Shown: one piece after another, positions 1-5,370 of the stretch
Layout: each line of letters opens with the position of its first letter
Position numbering within the stretch: position 1 is the stretch's first letter
Assembly (NCBI GenBank): GCA_002774415.1
Contig: PEYL01000063.1
Location: 1-7,890, forward strand
From: Candidatus Portnoybacteria bacterium CG08_land_8_20_14_0_20_40_83
Lineage (GTDB): Bacteria; Patescibacteriota; Minisyncoccia; Portnoybacterales; GWB1-42-6
Reading direction: 5' to 3'
DNA: 7,890 nucleotides
Position numbers and translations under genes: made by a program
The notes under the pieces: generated by a model
Told to the model about the DNA's origin: nothing
Database searches by the model: none
Seen by the model: the letters and a program-made list of their open reading frames with translations, nothing else

Positions 1-5
1 CCATA

Positions 6-29
6 GTTAGAGCTGTTTTTGACTCTAAC
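6..29 (-). other. stem-loop just downstream of clpP
   Basis: A perfect 7-bp inverted repeat (GTTAGAG at 6-12, CTCTAAC at 23-29) encloses a 10-nt loop and begins 17 nt after the clpP stop codon. There is no run of U after the stem on the minus strand, so it is not a canonical intrinsic terminator. It may be a 3'-end stability hairpin or a weak termination site. The repeat is seen in the sequence; the role is a guess. Confidence 0.4.
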
Positions 30-45
30 CACTAATTTTTACAGT

Positions 46-630
46 TTAAGCTTTGCTCTTTATAATCTTATCTACCAGTCCGTATTCCTTTGATTCCTCA
101 GCTGACATATAAAAATCCCGGTCGGTATCTTTCTCAATCTTTTTAATATTCTGGCCGGTGTGCTTTGCCAAAATCTGGTTCAATTTGTCTTTGATTTTGA
201 TGATTTGGCGCGCCGCAATGTCAACGTCAACTGCCTGGCCCTCTGCTCCGCCCATAACCTGATGCAAAAGCACCTGCGAATTTGGCAGCATATAACGCTT
301 TCCTTTTGTGCCGGCTGTTAGCAAAACTGCGCCCATGCTTGCTGCCACGCCAACGCAAATCATAGAAATGTCCGGTTTGACATATTGCATCGTATCGTAA
401 ATTGCCAGGCCCGAATAAACCACTCCGCCGGGCGTATTTACATACATTATGATATCTTTTTTGGGGTCCTGGCCTTCCAAAAAGAGAAGCTGGGCAATAA
501 TTGTATTTGCCACCGCATCGGTAATCGGGCTGCCCAAAAAAATAATCCTTTCTTTTAAAAGCCGGGAATAGATATCATAGGCGCGCTCGCCAAATTGAGA
601 TTTTTCTATAACAGTAGGAATCAAATTCAT
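46..630 (-). CDS. clpP: ATP-dependent Clp protease proteolytic subunit ClpP
   Basis: Encodes the serine peptidase subunit that forms the double-heptameric ClpP barrel and degrades substrates unfolded by a Clp ATPase in the cytoplasm. The 194-residue protein has the family's normal length. The catalytic triad is visible: Ser98 in GVAASMG, His123 in LLHQVMGG, and Asp172 in the segment before FYMSAEES. The oxyanion-hole glycines are in NTPGG (residues 65-69). The N-terminus (MNLIPTVIE) matches the usual ClpP axial-loop start, with no long propeptide. The ATG start is preceded only by a weak AGG 5 nt upstream. It lies downstream of tig on the same strand, which is the order tig-clpP found in many bacteria; any following clpX would lie outside the window. 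The 257-bp gap to tig suggests it may also have its own promoter (see 674-702). Confidence 0.97.
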   Translation of the reverse strand: MNLIPTVIEKSQFGERAYDIYSRLLKERIIFLGSPITDAVANTIIAQLLFLEGQDPKKDIIMYVNTPGGVVYSGLAIYDTMQYVKPDISMICVGVAASMGAVLLTAGTKGKRYMLPNSQVLLHQVMGGAEGQAVDVDIAARQIIKIKDKLNQILAKHTGQNIKKIEKDTDRDFYMSAEESKEYGLVDKIIKSKA

Positions 631-673
631 TGAAGCCTAAGTTTTAATTAATGGTTAGATAAAAAAACTAATA

Positions 674-702
674 ATTATTTGTTATCCTAGCTTGGGTTAC
701 AA
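674..702 (-). promoter_or_regulatory. possible clpP promoter
   Basis: On the minus strand, TTGTAA (697-702; four of six matches to the -35 consensus) is followed after exactly 17 bp by AATAAT (674-679; five of six matches to the -10 consensus). Transcription would start near 667 and give a leader of roughly 37 nt before the clpP ATG. AT-rich spacers produce such matches by chance, so this is only a candidate. Confidence 0.35.
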
Positions 703-706
703 ATTA

Positions 707-864
707 TTACGAATTCTGGCGCTCTGTATCTCGCTGATGGTAGACCAAGTTTTGTAGTGAAGCGCCTCGCGAATTTTTATTCGTACTGATTCGTGAGCTC
801 GCCCACCTCATTGCCGGAATACTAAATTTTCACACCGGAGAGCTAAATTTGTGTAAATTCGTAA
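707..864. repeat. degenerate ACGAAT/ATTCGT palindromic repeat region between tig and clpP
   Basis: The gene-free spacer 631-887 contains a 9-bp outer inverted repeat (TTACGAATT at 707-715, AATTCGTAA at 856-864). Nested in it is a 9-bp stem-loop (766-774 pairing with 789-797, one G.U pair, 14-nt loop). ATTCGT units stand at 779, 789 and 857, and an ACGAAT unit at 709. The 16-mer at 779-794 recurs exactly at 5342-5357 in the nusA-hppA spacer, so this is a dispersed repeat, here probably decayed. No open reading frame or RNA gene is recognisable in the spacer. Confidence 0.6.
814..850. repeat. two-copy tandem repeat, about 21-bp period
   Basis: CCGGA followed three bases later by CTAAATTT occurs at 814-829 and again at 835-850, an offset of 21 bp. 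Thirteen of the first sixteen positions agree. Two direct copies two helical turns apart could form a paired protein-binding site, but nothing identifies a binding protein, and the copies may simply be part of the surrounding repeat-rich spacer. Confidence 0.35.
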
Positions 865-887
865 CTTAAGTCAGAATACCAATTTTT

Positions 888-2171
888 TCAACAATTTTCT
901 AATATTTGAAAAACTCTTTCATTTTTCAGGATGTCTGAAGTATAGCGCTTAAATTGTTCTTTGTCAACTTGCGGCTCGGCTTGCTGCGACTTTTCAAAAT
1001 GCGCCAGCGCCTTAGAAACTTCCTGATTCAACTCTTCATCAGCTATTTCAATTTTTTCCTGTTTGGCAATTTCCTGCAAAACTAAAAAGTTTTTCACGTT
1101 TTTTTGCGCTTTTTCCTTAAATTCTTTTATTAAATCTGCTTCGGTTTTATTAAATTTTTCCAGATATTTCTCATATTCAAGCCCAATTTGCGCCACTTTT
1201 GCTTTCAAATCATCCAGTATTCTTTGTGTCTCTCCTCCAATTAAAACCTCGGGAATTTCCATACTTGAAGAATCGGCAATCTTTTCAATCAAGGCTCCTC
1301 TCCAACGTTCTTTTTCCTGCTCTTTCTTTTCTATTAATAACCCGTCTTTTATGCTGGTTTTAAGCTCCGAGGCGTCTTTAAAATTGCCGACCCCCTTGGC
1401 AAACTCATCATTAAATTCCGGCAGTTGCGCTTCCTGCACCAAATTCATTTTTGCCTTAAAATCAACATTTTTGCCGGCTAAATTCTTGGCAGAAAAATCT
1501 TTAGGAAAAGTTATTTTAAATTCTTTTTCTTCTTTCTCCTTCATACCCAAAATACTTTCCTCAAATTCGGGCATAAAATACCCCCGGCCCAAAATTGCCG
1601 GATGGTTTTTGCTTGTCAGCTCCGGCAAATTTTGGCCTTCGCATTTGCCCTCAAAATCAATTTCAATCCTATCCCCTATTTTACAGGCCCGAGGCACAGT
1701 TATATATTTGGCCCTGGATTTAAGCAGCCAGTCAATCGCTTTTTTAATTTCTTCTTCGCTGACTGAAACTTCTTTTTTATCTTTTTTTAAATCAGCCGCG
1801 ATTTTTCTATAATCGGGCAGTTTAACTTCCGGCATCACCGCCACGCGAACCTTAAATTCAAAGGGATTACCCTTTGCGATTTTTAAAACAGAAATTTCAG
1901 GCCGGCCGATTGCTTCAATATTATTATCCAAAATCGCGCGAACATAGCATTTGCGAACGCAATGCTCGGCCGCGTGCTCCAAAAATTTTTCTGCCCCAAT
2001 TTTTTCTTCCACCATTTTTGCCGGCGCATGGCCGGGCCTGAATCCCTCAATTTTTAAATCCTGCGACAATTCCTTTGCCGCCTCATCAATAAATTCATGC
2101 CATTCATCTGGTGGCACTTCTATTTTTAATTGTATTTCGGATTTAGGGAGTTTTGTAATATCTATTTTCAT
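888..2171 (-). CDS. tig: trigger factor (ribosome-associated chaperone and peptidyl-prolyl isomerase)
   Basis: Trigger factor binds the ribosomal exit tunnel and holds nascent chains. The N-terminal ribosome-binding domain carries the signature GFRPGHAP, at residues 51-58 of the longest reading frame (43-50 from the start chosen here). An FKBP-like isomerase domain follows (about residues 165-250, with ILGRGYFMPEFEESILGM). A long charged helical C-terminal arm domain ends the protein. The chosen ATG at 2171 gives about 427 residues, normal for the family, and starts MKIDITKLPKSE, which fits the family's N-terminus. An upstream in-frame TTG at 2195 would add eight residues but lies inside a 7-bp repeat tract and has no better ribosome binding site. 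Neither start has a convincing Shine-Dalgarno sequence. cutA ends 60 nt upstream of the ATG, so the two may be cotranscribed; clpP follows 257 bp downstream. Confidence 0.96.
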   Translation of the reverse strand: MKIDITKLPKSEIQLKIEVPPDEWHEFIDEAAKELSQDLKIEGFRPGHAPAKMVEEKIGAEKFLEHAAEHCVRKCYVRAILDNNIEAIGRPEISVLKIAKGNPFEFKVRVAVMPEVKLPDYRKIAADLKKDKKEVSVSEEEIKKAIDWLLKSRAKYITVPRACKIGDRIEIDFEGKCEGQNLPELTSKNHPAILGRGYFMPEFEESILGMKEKEEKEFKITFPKDFSAKNLAGKNVDFKAKMNLVQEAQLPEFNDEFAKGVGNFKDASELKTSIKDGLLIEKKEQEKERWRGALIEKIADSSSMEIPEVLIGGETQRILDDLKAKVAQIGLEYEKYLEKFNKTEADLIKEFKEKAQKNVKNFLVLQEIAKQEKIEIADEELNQEVSKALAHFEKSQQAEPQVDKEQFKRYTSDILKNERVFQILENC

Positions 2172-2181
2172 ATAATTGCTT

Positions 2182-2236
2182 AAATCAAAATGCAAAAATC
2201 AAAATTCAAAATGACAATGTAAAATTCAAAATTATT
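2182..2236. repeat. 7-bp periodic tract between cutA and tig
   Basis: Read on the plus strand in steps of seven from 2182, the sequence gives AAATCAA, AATGCAA, AAATCAA, AATTCAA and AATGACA. After a one-base slip another AATTCAA stands at 2223. The tract fills the cutA-tig gap and overlaps the last codons of cutA. Similar heptad tracts flank the hairpin upstream of nusA (6718-6800). The periodicity is seen directly; its function is unknown. Confidence 0.55.
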
Positions 2237-2558
2237 TTAGTTCTCCCTTAACCCAATCTATGTATTCTTTAGCAATACCTTTTATTTCAATAAAACCTAC
2301 AAAGGGTAATCTATCGCTGTGAATCTTCTTTACTTCTTTGGCAATACTGCTATATTTTTCTTTAAAAGTTTCCAAAATCAAAGTGGCGCCTTTGCTGGTT
2401 TCAATTTTTCCGCTTTTTGGCGGCCAGAAGTAGGCAGCCAAATGGCGTGAGGTAATGTCAAAACAAGACGCTAACCGTTCTTTCAATATTTTTCTGCCGA
2501 CAGACTCGGCTTCTTTGTTGCTGCTGCAATTAACTAAAATCCAAATTACTTGAGGCAT
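2232..2558 (-). CDS. cutA: CutA-like divalent ion tolerance protein
   Basis: Small trimeric ferredoxin-like-fold protein of the CutA1 family, named for copper/divalent cation tolerance, although its molecular role is unsettled. Family features seen: an N-terminal strand ending in a cysteine (VIWILVNCSS), the KILKERLASCFDI helix-strand segment, the aromatic YFWPPKSGKIE hairpin that corresponds to the usual YYWxGKIE, and a C-terminal EYIDWVKGEL helix. The normal HPYExP segment is replaced by HSDRLPF, so the usual tyrosine there is absent. The ATG at 2558 (108 residues) places the first strand where the family expects it; an in-frame TTG at 2570 would add MSKN. Neither has a visible Shine-Dalgarno sequence, and a short or leaderless transcript is possible. 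It is divergent from the 93-residue gene and upstream of tig. Confidence 0.85.
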   Translation of the reverse strand: MPQVIWILVNCSSNKEAESVGRKILKERLASCFDITSRHLAAYFWPPKSGKIETSKGATLILETFKEKYSSIAKEVKKIHSDRLPFVGFIEIKGIAKEYIDWVKGELK

Positions 2559-2563
2559 ATTTT

Positions 2564-2591
2564 TTGACAAAATTTGTGATTATGATAAATT
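2564..2591 (+). promoter_or_regulatory. probable promoter of the 93-residue plus-strand gene
   Basis: A perfect -35 hexamer TTGACA (2564-2569) is followed after 16 bp by TAAATT (2586-2591; four of six matches to the -10 consensus). Transcription would begin near 2598, at the edge of the 19-nt palindrome. The -35 box overlaps the extreme 5' end of cutA. TATGAT at 2581-2586 is a better -10 by itself but is only 11 bp from TTGACA. Confidence 0.5.
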
Positions 2592-2597
2592 TATGTA

Positions 2598-2616
2598 TCA
2601 GCTAAAATTTAGCTGA
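2598..2616. promoter_or_regulatory. perfect 19-nt palindrome in the divergent intergenic region (possible operator)
   Basis: TCAGCTAAAATTTAGCTGA is an exact palindrome with 9-bp arms around one central base. It lies between the divergent cutA and 93-residue genes, at the predicted start point of the plus-strand transcript and 14 nt before its ribosome binding site. An odd-length perfect dyad here suits a dimeric regulator; as RNA it would form a small 5' hairpin. There is no T-run after it, so it is not a terminator. Confidence 0.5.
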
Positions 2617-2644
2617 AATTTGTTCTTAAAAGGAGGGGTAAAAT

Positions 2645-2926
2645 ATGCCAGCAAAAAAGAAAGGGAAAGATATAGAAATTCTCTCTCGTTTTGCAGTATT
2701 CACCGTCGCTGTCCCGACCAAATATGCATCTGATTTTGCGGAGAGTTTCAAACCCGGTTTGCGTTTACGATCTTCGCAAAATCAAATCGACAAACCACAG
2801 GACAAAGTCATTTTTCATCTTTACCAGACCAAAAAGATGGAAAAGTCATTCTCTGAGTTTCTTGATTCATTTTGCAAGAGACGAGATATCACTTTTGCGA
2901 AAATCAAAGGACAGTCTGATTCATGA
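2645..2926 (+). CDS. hypothetical protein, 93 residues, predicted beta-alpha-beta-beta-alpha-beta order
   Basis: I do not recognise this protein. It is supported as a gene by a very strong Shine-Dalgarno sequence (AGGAGGGG at 2631-2638, spacer of 6 nt), an upstream promoter-like sequence and an intrinsic terminator starting 8 nt after its stop. The N-terminus is basic (MPAKKKGKD). Reading the residues for secondary structure suggests strand (SRFAVFTVAV), helix (KYASDFAESFK), strand (LRLRSSQ), strand (DKVIFHLYQT), helix (KMEKSFSEFLDSFCKR), strand (ITFAKIK). That is the order of a ferredoxin-like fold, which is inference only. There is no signal peptide, membrane segment or metal-binding motif, and one cysteine. 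It stands alone on the plus strand among minus-strand housekeeping genes, as a single-gene transcription unit. An overlapping plus-strand reading frame running through the terminator to 3140 is a shadow. Confidence 0.75.
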   Translation: MPAKKKGKDIEILSRFAVFTVAVPTKYASDFAESFKPGLRLRSSQNQIDKPQDKVIFHLYQTKKMEKSFSEFLDSFCKRRDITFAKIKGQSDS

Positions 2927-2934
2927 TAATCGCC

Positions 2935-2965
2935 AAGACCAGTCGCCGCGACTGGTCTTTTTTTT
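2935..2965 (+). terminator. strong intrinsic terminator of the 93-residue gene
   Basis: A perfect 11-bp stem (AAGACCAGTCG at 2935-2945, CGACTGGTCTT at 2949-2959) with a CCG loop runs directly into eight T residues (2958-2965). There is no matching T-run on the other side, so it acts on plus-strand transcripts only. Confidence 0.93.
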
Positions 2966-3003
2966 ATTTGTTATTTTTTTAATTTCGCCATCGCGCAAAA
3001 ATA

Positions 3004-3070
3004 ATCAGAAAATCGAGGCGAGGCGATTTTTTCTTGCATGGCGAAAGTTTTATCAGAAAATCGCGGCGAG
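3004..3070. repeat. 19-bp direct repeat, 48-bp spacing
   Basis: ATCAGAAAATCG followed by one variable base and GGCGAG is found at 3004-3022 and 3052-3070, with one mismatch in 19. The second copy forms part of the left arm of the large palindrome at 3040-3174, so the first copy looks like a partial duplication of that arm. Confidence 0.6.
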
Positions 3071-3174
3071 CGAAGCGTTAAGAAATTGCCGAGCGAGCTC
3101 CCGCCGCAGCGGGGAGTGCGAGTTTACGAGGCAATTTTAGCTGAACGAGCCTGATTTTCTTAAAACTTTACGCC
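3040..3174. repeat. imperfect palindromic element of about 135 bp (MITE-like or structured RNA)
   Basis: The outer arms (3040-3062 and 3153-3174) pair over 21 Watson-Crick base pairs with a 1-nt bulge (3170) and a 2-nt bulge (3053-3054). A middle 8-bp stem (3083-3090 with 3130-3137) and an inner GC-rich hairpin (around 3100-3113, loop CGCA) are nested inside. With the flanking sequence this makes up most of the gene-free stretch 2966-3231 between the convergent 93-residue gene and hppA. No coding potential is recognised. The nested palindromic form suggests a non-autonomous mobile repeat or a structured transcript; the sequence alone does not decide. Confidence 0.6.
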
Positions 3175-3178
3175 CTGC

Positions 3179-3220
3179 AAAGTAATCTTTTGGTTACTTT
3201 TCTGTTAGCAGAAAAGTAAC
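3179..3220 (-). other. hppA 3' stem-loop with an alternative pairing
   Basis: A perfect 12-bp inverted repeat (GTTACTTTTCTG at 3193-3204, CAGAAAAGTAAC at 3209-3220, 4-nt loop) lies 11 nt after the hppA stop codon. TTACTTT (3194-3200) can instead pair with AAAGTAA (3179-3185), giving two mutually exclusive hairpins. Neither is followed by a T-run on either strand, so this is not a standard intrinsic terminator. It could be a 3'-end stabiliser or part of the dispersed repeat content of this spacer. Confidence 0.55.
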
Positions 3221-3231
3221 TTAAAAAATAT

Positions 3232-5271
3232 TTACATAAACAACGCGGCCAGAGCCAAAGTCAAAGTCCCCAATAGTTTAACCAAAACATGCAATGAAGG
3301 GCCGGCCGTGTCTTTAAAAGGGTCTCCAACCGTGTCGCCGGTGACCGAAGCCGCGTGGGCCGCGCTTCCTTTGCCGCCAAAATTTCCAGCCTCAATAAAT
3401 TTTTTGGCATTGTCCCAAGCTCCGCCGGCATTATTCATCAAAGTTGCCAAGAGCACTCCAACAATCGTGCCAATCATTATCAATCCGGCCTCCGCTTCTG
3501 CTCCTAAAATGAGCCCCGTCGCAACTGGAATGCCAACCGCCAGAAGTCCAGGTAAAATCATCTGTTTCAAAGCCCCTTTAGTGGTAATATCAACACATCT
3601 GGAATAATCCGGTTTGCTCGTTCCCGCCATTATGCCGCGGTCATCTTTAAACTGCCGGCGGACTTCATTAATAATATAAGAAGCTGCCTTGCCCACTGCT
3701 CTTATCGCAAAAGAGCTAAAAAGAAAAACGAGCATTGCGCCGATAAACCCGCCGATAAAGACTTCCACTTTCGCCAGATCGACAATTTTTAATTGCACTT
3801 CTTCCAAGTAAGCCGAGAAAAGCAAAAAAGCCGCCAAAGCAGCACTACCCATGGCATAGCCTTTTGTTAGGGCCTTGGTGGTATTGCCAGCCGAATCTAA
3901 TTTATCCGTCACCTTACGCGTTTCCTCGGCGCCGCCAGACATCTCAACAATTCCGCCGGCATTATCGGTAATCGGACCAAAGGTATCCATGGCTAAAACA
4001 TAGGCAGCGCTGGCTAACATTCCCATTGTTGCCACCGCCGTCCCAAAAAGGCCGCCTCCTTGAAAACCGCTCATGGAACCTAATTTATAAGCAGCTAATA
4101 AAGCCAAAGAGATCGTAACAACGGTGGCGGCCGTTGACTCCAGCCCCACCGAAAATCCAGCAATTATATTGGTGGCATGACCAGTGGCCGAGCTTTTTAC
4201 AATTTCTTTCACCGGCCGATGTTTCGCTTCGGTATAATACTGGGTGATATAAACGAATACAACGCTGGTCAAAATTCCAACTAATCCGGCATAAAAAAAC
4301 CAAATGTTTCCCAGCATCTTCATGGTCACAAAATAAAAAAATATGGCCGCCAAAACGCTTGTTACGAGATACCCTCGGTTTAAAGCTTTCATCGGCTCAT
4401 CGGTTTCTTTGGGCTTAACTGCTAAAACCCCGATAATGCTTGAAAAAAGCCCAAATGCCCGAACAACTAAAGGAAAAATAATGCCGCTAATCCCAAAGTG
4501 GGGAAACAAAGCGACTCCCAAAATCATAGCGCCGATGTTTTCAGCCGCGGTTGACTCAAAAAGGTCTGCTCCACGACCGGCGCAATCACCGACGTTGTCG
4601 CCAACTAAATCAGCGATGACAGCCGGGTTTCTGGGGTCATCTTCTGGAATGCCCGCTTCAATTTTTCCGACCAGGTCAGCTCCGACGTCAGCCGCCTTGG
4701 TATAAATTCCTCCTCCCAATTGCGCAAAAAGGGCAACCAAAGAAGCCCCAAACCCAAATCCGACAATCAAAGAAGGAATTTGAGTTGCCTGATAATTATA
4801 GAAAGTATAAATAAGATAAAGGCCGGAAATTCCAAGAAGACTCATAGCCACAATTGTTATCCCTGAAACAGCGCCTCCGCGCAGAGCAATGGTTAAGGCC
4901 CGAGAAAAACTGGTTTGGGCGGCATCAGCCGTTCGAATGTTTGCCCGAACGGCAATCCACATCCCAATGAATCCTGAAAGTAAAGAGCAGGCTGCTCCAA
5001 ATATAAAAGCGATTGAGACCTGAAAACCATGTTGCCAACTCCCGGTAAAGCCGTAAACCCCAAATAAAAGCAGAGCTAATCCGACCGCAATTACCCCTAT
5101 TGTCCAGTACTGTCTTTTTAAAAAGGCAGTTGCTCCTTCCTTGATATACTTTGCTATATCAATCATCTTTCCTTGCCCGGCTGGCTCCCGACCAATTTTG
5201 CGAGCCAAATTAAAAGCATAGCCGATGCTTACTAGACTTGCCACAATAGCAAAAATAATTCCTATATGCAT
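3232..5271 (-). CDS. hppA: membrane-bound pyrophosphatase, K+-independent proton-pumping type
   Basis: An integral membrane enzyme that hydrolyses pyrophosphate and pumps cations, normally H+, across the cytoplasmic membrane. The 679-residue protein has the usual length and many hydrophobic helices, starting at residue 3. The substrate-binding acidic motifs are intact: DVGADLVGKIE plus EDDPRNPAVIADLVGDNVGD (about residues 195-229), the central DTFGPITDNAGG (429-440), and the C-terminal DNAKKFIE with GDTVGDPFKDTAGPSLH (about 620-661). In the sequence GNTTKA, Lys466 takes the place of the alanine of K+-dependent enzymes, which in this family marks K+-independent pumps; I therefore infer H+ rather than Na+ transport. 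The ATG is preceded by AAGGAA with a short spacer. It follows nusA at 99 bp on the same strand, separated by a long palindrome that ends right at the ribosome binding site. Confidence 0.96.
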   Translation of the reverse strand: MHIGIIFAIVASLVSIGYAFNLARKIGREPAGQGKMIDIAKYIKEGATAFLKRQYWTIGVIAVGLALLLFGVYGFTGSWQHGFQVSIAFIFGAACSLLSGFIGMWIAVRANIRTADAAQTSFSRALTIALRGGAVSGITIVAMSLLGISGLYLIYTFYNYQATQIPSLIVGFGFGASLVALFAQLGGGIYTKAADVGADLVGKIEAGIPEDDPRNPAVIADLVGDNVGDCAGRGADLFESTAAENIGAMILGVALFPHFGISGIIFPLVVRAFGLFSSIIGVLAVKPKETDEPMKALNRGYLVTSVLAAIFFYFVTMKMLGNIWFFYAGLVGILTSVVFVYITQYYTEAKHRPVKEIVKSSATGHATNIIAGFSVGLESTAATVVTISLALLAAYKLGSMSGFQGGGLFGTAVATMGMLASAAYVLAMDTFGPITDNAGGIVEMSGGAEETRKVTDKLDSAGNTTKALTKGYAMGSAALAAFLLFSAYLEEVQLKIVDLAKVEVFIGGFIGAMLVFLFSSFAIRAVGKAASYIINEVRRQFKDDRGIMAGTSKPDYSRCVDITTKGALKQMILPGLLAVGIPVATGLILGAEAEAGLIMIGTIVGVLLATLMNNAGGAWDNAKKFIEAGNFGGKGSAAHAASVTGDTVGDPFKDTAGPSLHVLVKLLGTLTLALAALFM

Positions 5272-5280
5272 AATTTCCTT

Positions 5281-5365
5281 ACGAATATACGAATTTTTAC
5301 GAATATACGAATCCTTCGATAAACTCAGGATAAATTCGTAAATTCGTACTGATTCGTAAATTCGT
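5281..5365. repeat. 85-bp mirrored array of ACGAAT/ATTCGT units between nusA and hppA
   Basis: Four ACGAAT units start at 5281, 5289, 5299 and 5307 (spacings 8, 10, 8). They are mirrored by four ATTCGT units at 5334, 5342, 5352 and 5360 (again 8, 10, 8). The two 32-nt arms pair at 27 positions plus one G.U. The centre contains a small imperfect palindrome (ATCCT at 5311-5315, AGGAT at 5327-5331). It fills nearly the whole nusA-hppA spacer and, in the minus-strand transcript, ends at the hppA Shine-Dalgarno sequence. There is no T-run, so it is not an intrinsic terminator. Related units occur at 709-862. Confidence 0.85.
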
Positions 5366-5370
5366 ATGGT

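Noticed and set aside
631..887. tRNA or small RNA gene in the tig-clpP spacer
   Set aside because: No cloverleaf with TTC loop or acceptor stem was found; the pairing present is explained by the ATTCGT-type repeats.
1063..1812. Long plus-strand open frame (249 codons) opposite tig
   Set aside because: It is the antisense shadow of the trigger factor gene, with low-complexity Ser/Phe-rich translation, no ribosome binding site and no recognisable domain.
2691..3140. Plus-strand open frame of 149 codons overlapping the 93-residue gene
   Set aside because: It runs through the strong intrinsic terminator at 2935-2965 and into the palindromic element, has no ribosome binding site, and the other frame has all expression signals.
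4085..4705. Small open frames inside hppA on both strands
   Set aside because: They are alternative-frame shadows of the well-conserved pyrophosphatase coding sequence.
5281..5365. CRISPR-like array or replication origin iterons
   Set aside because: Units are only 6 bp with 2-4 bp between them and are mirrored. There are no spacers of CRISPR length and no dnaA boxes or replication genes nearby.
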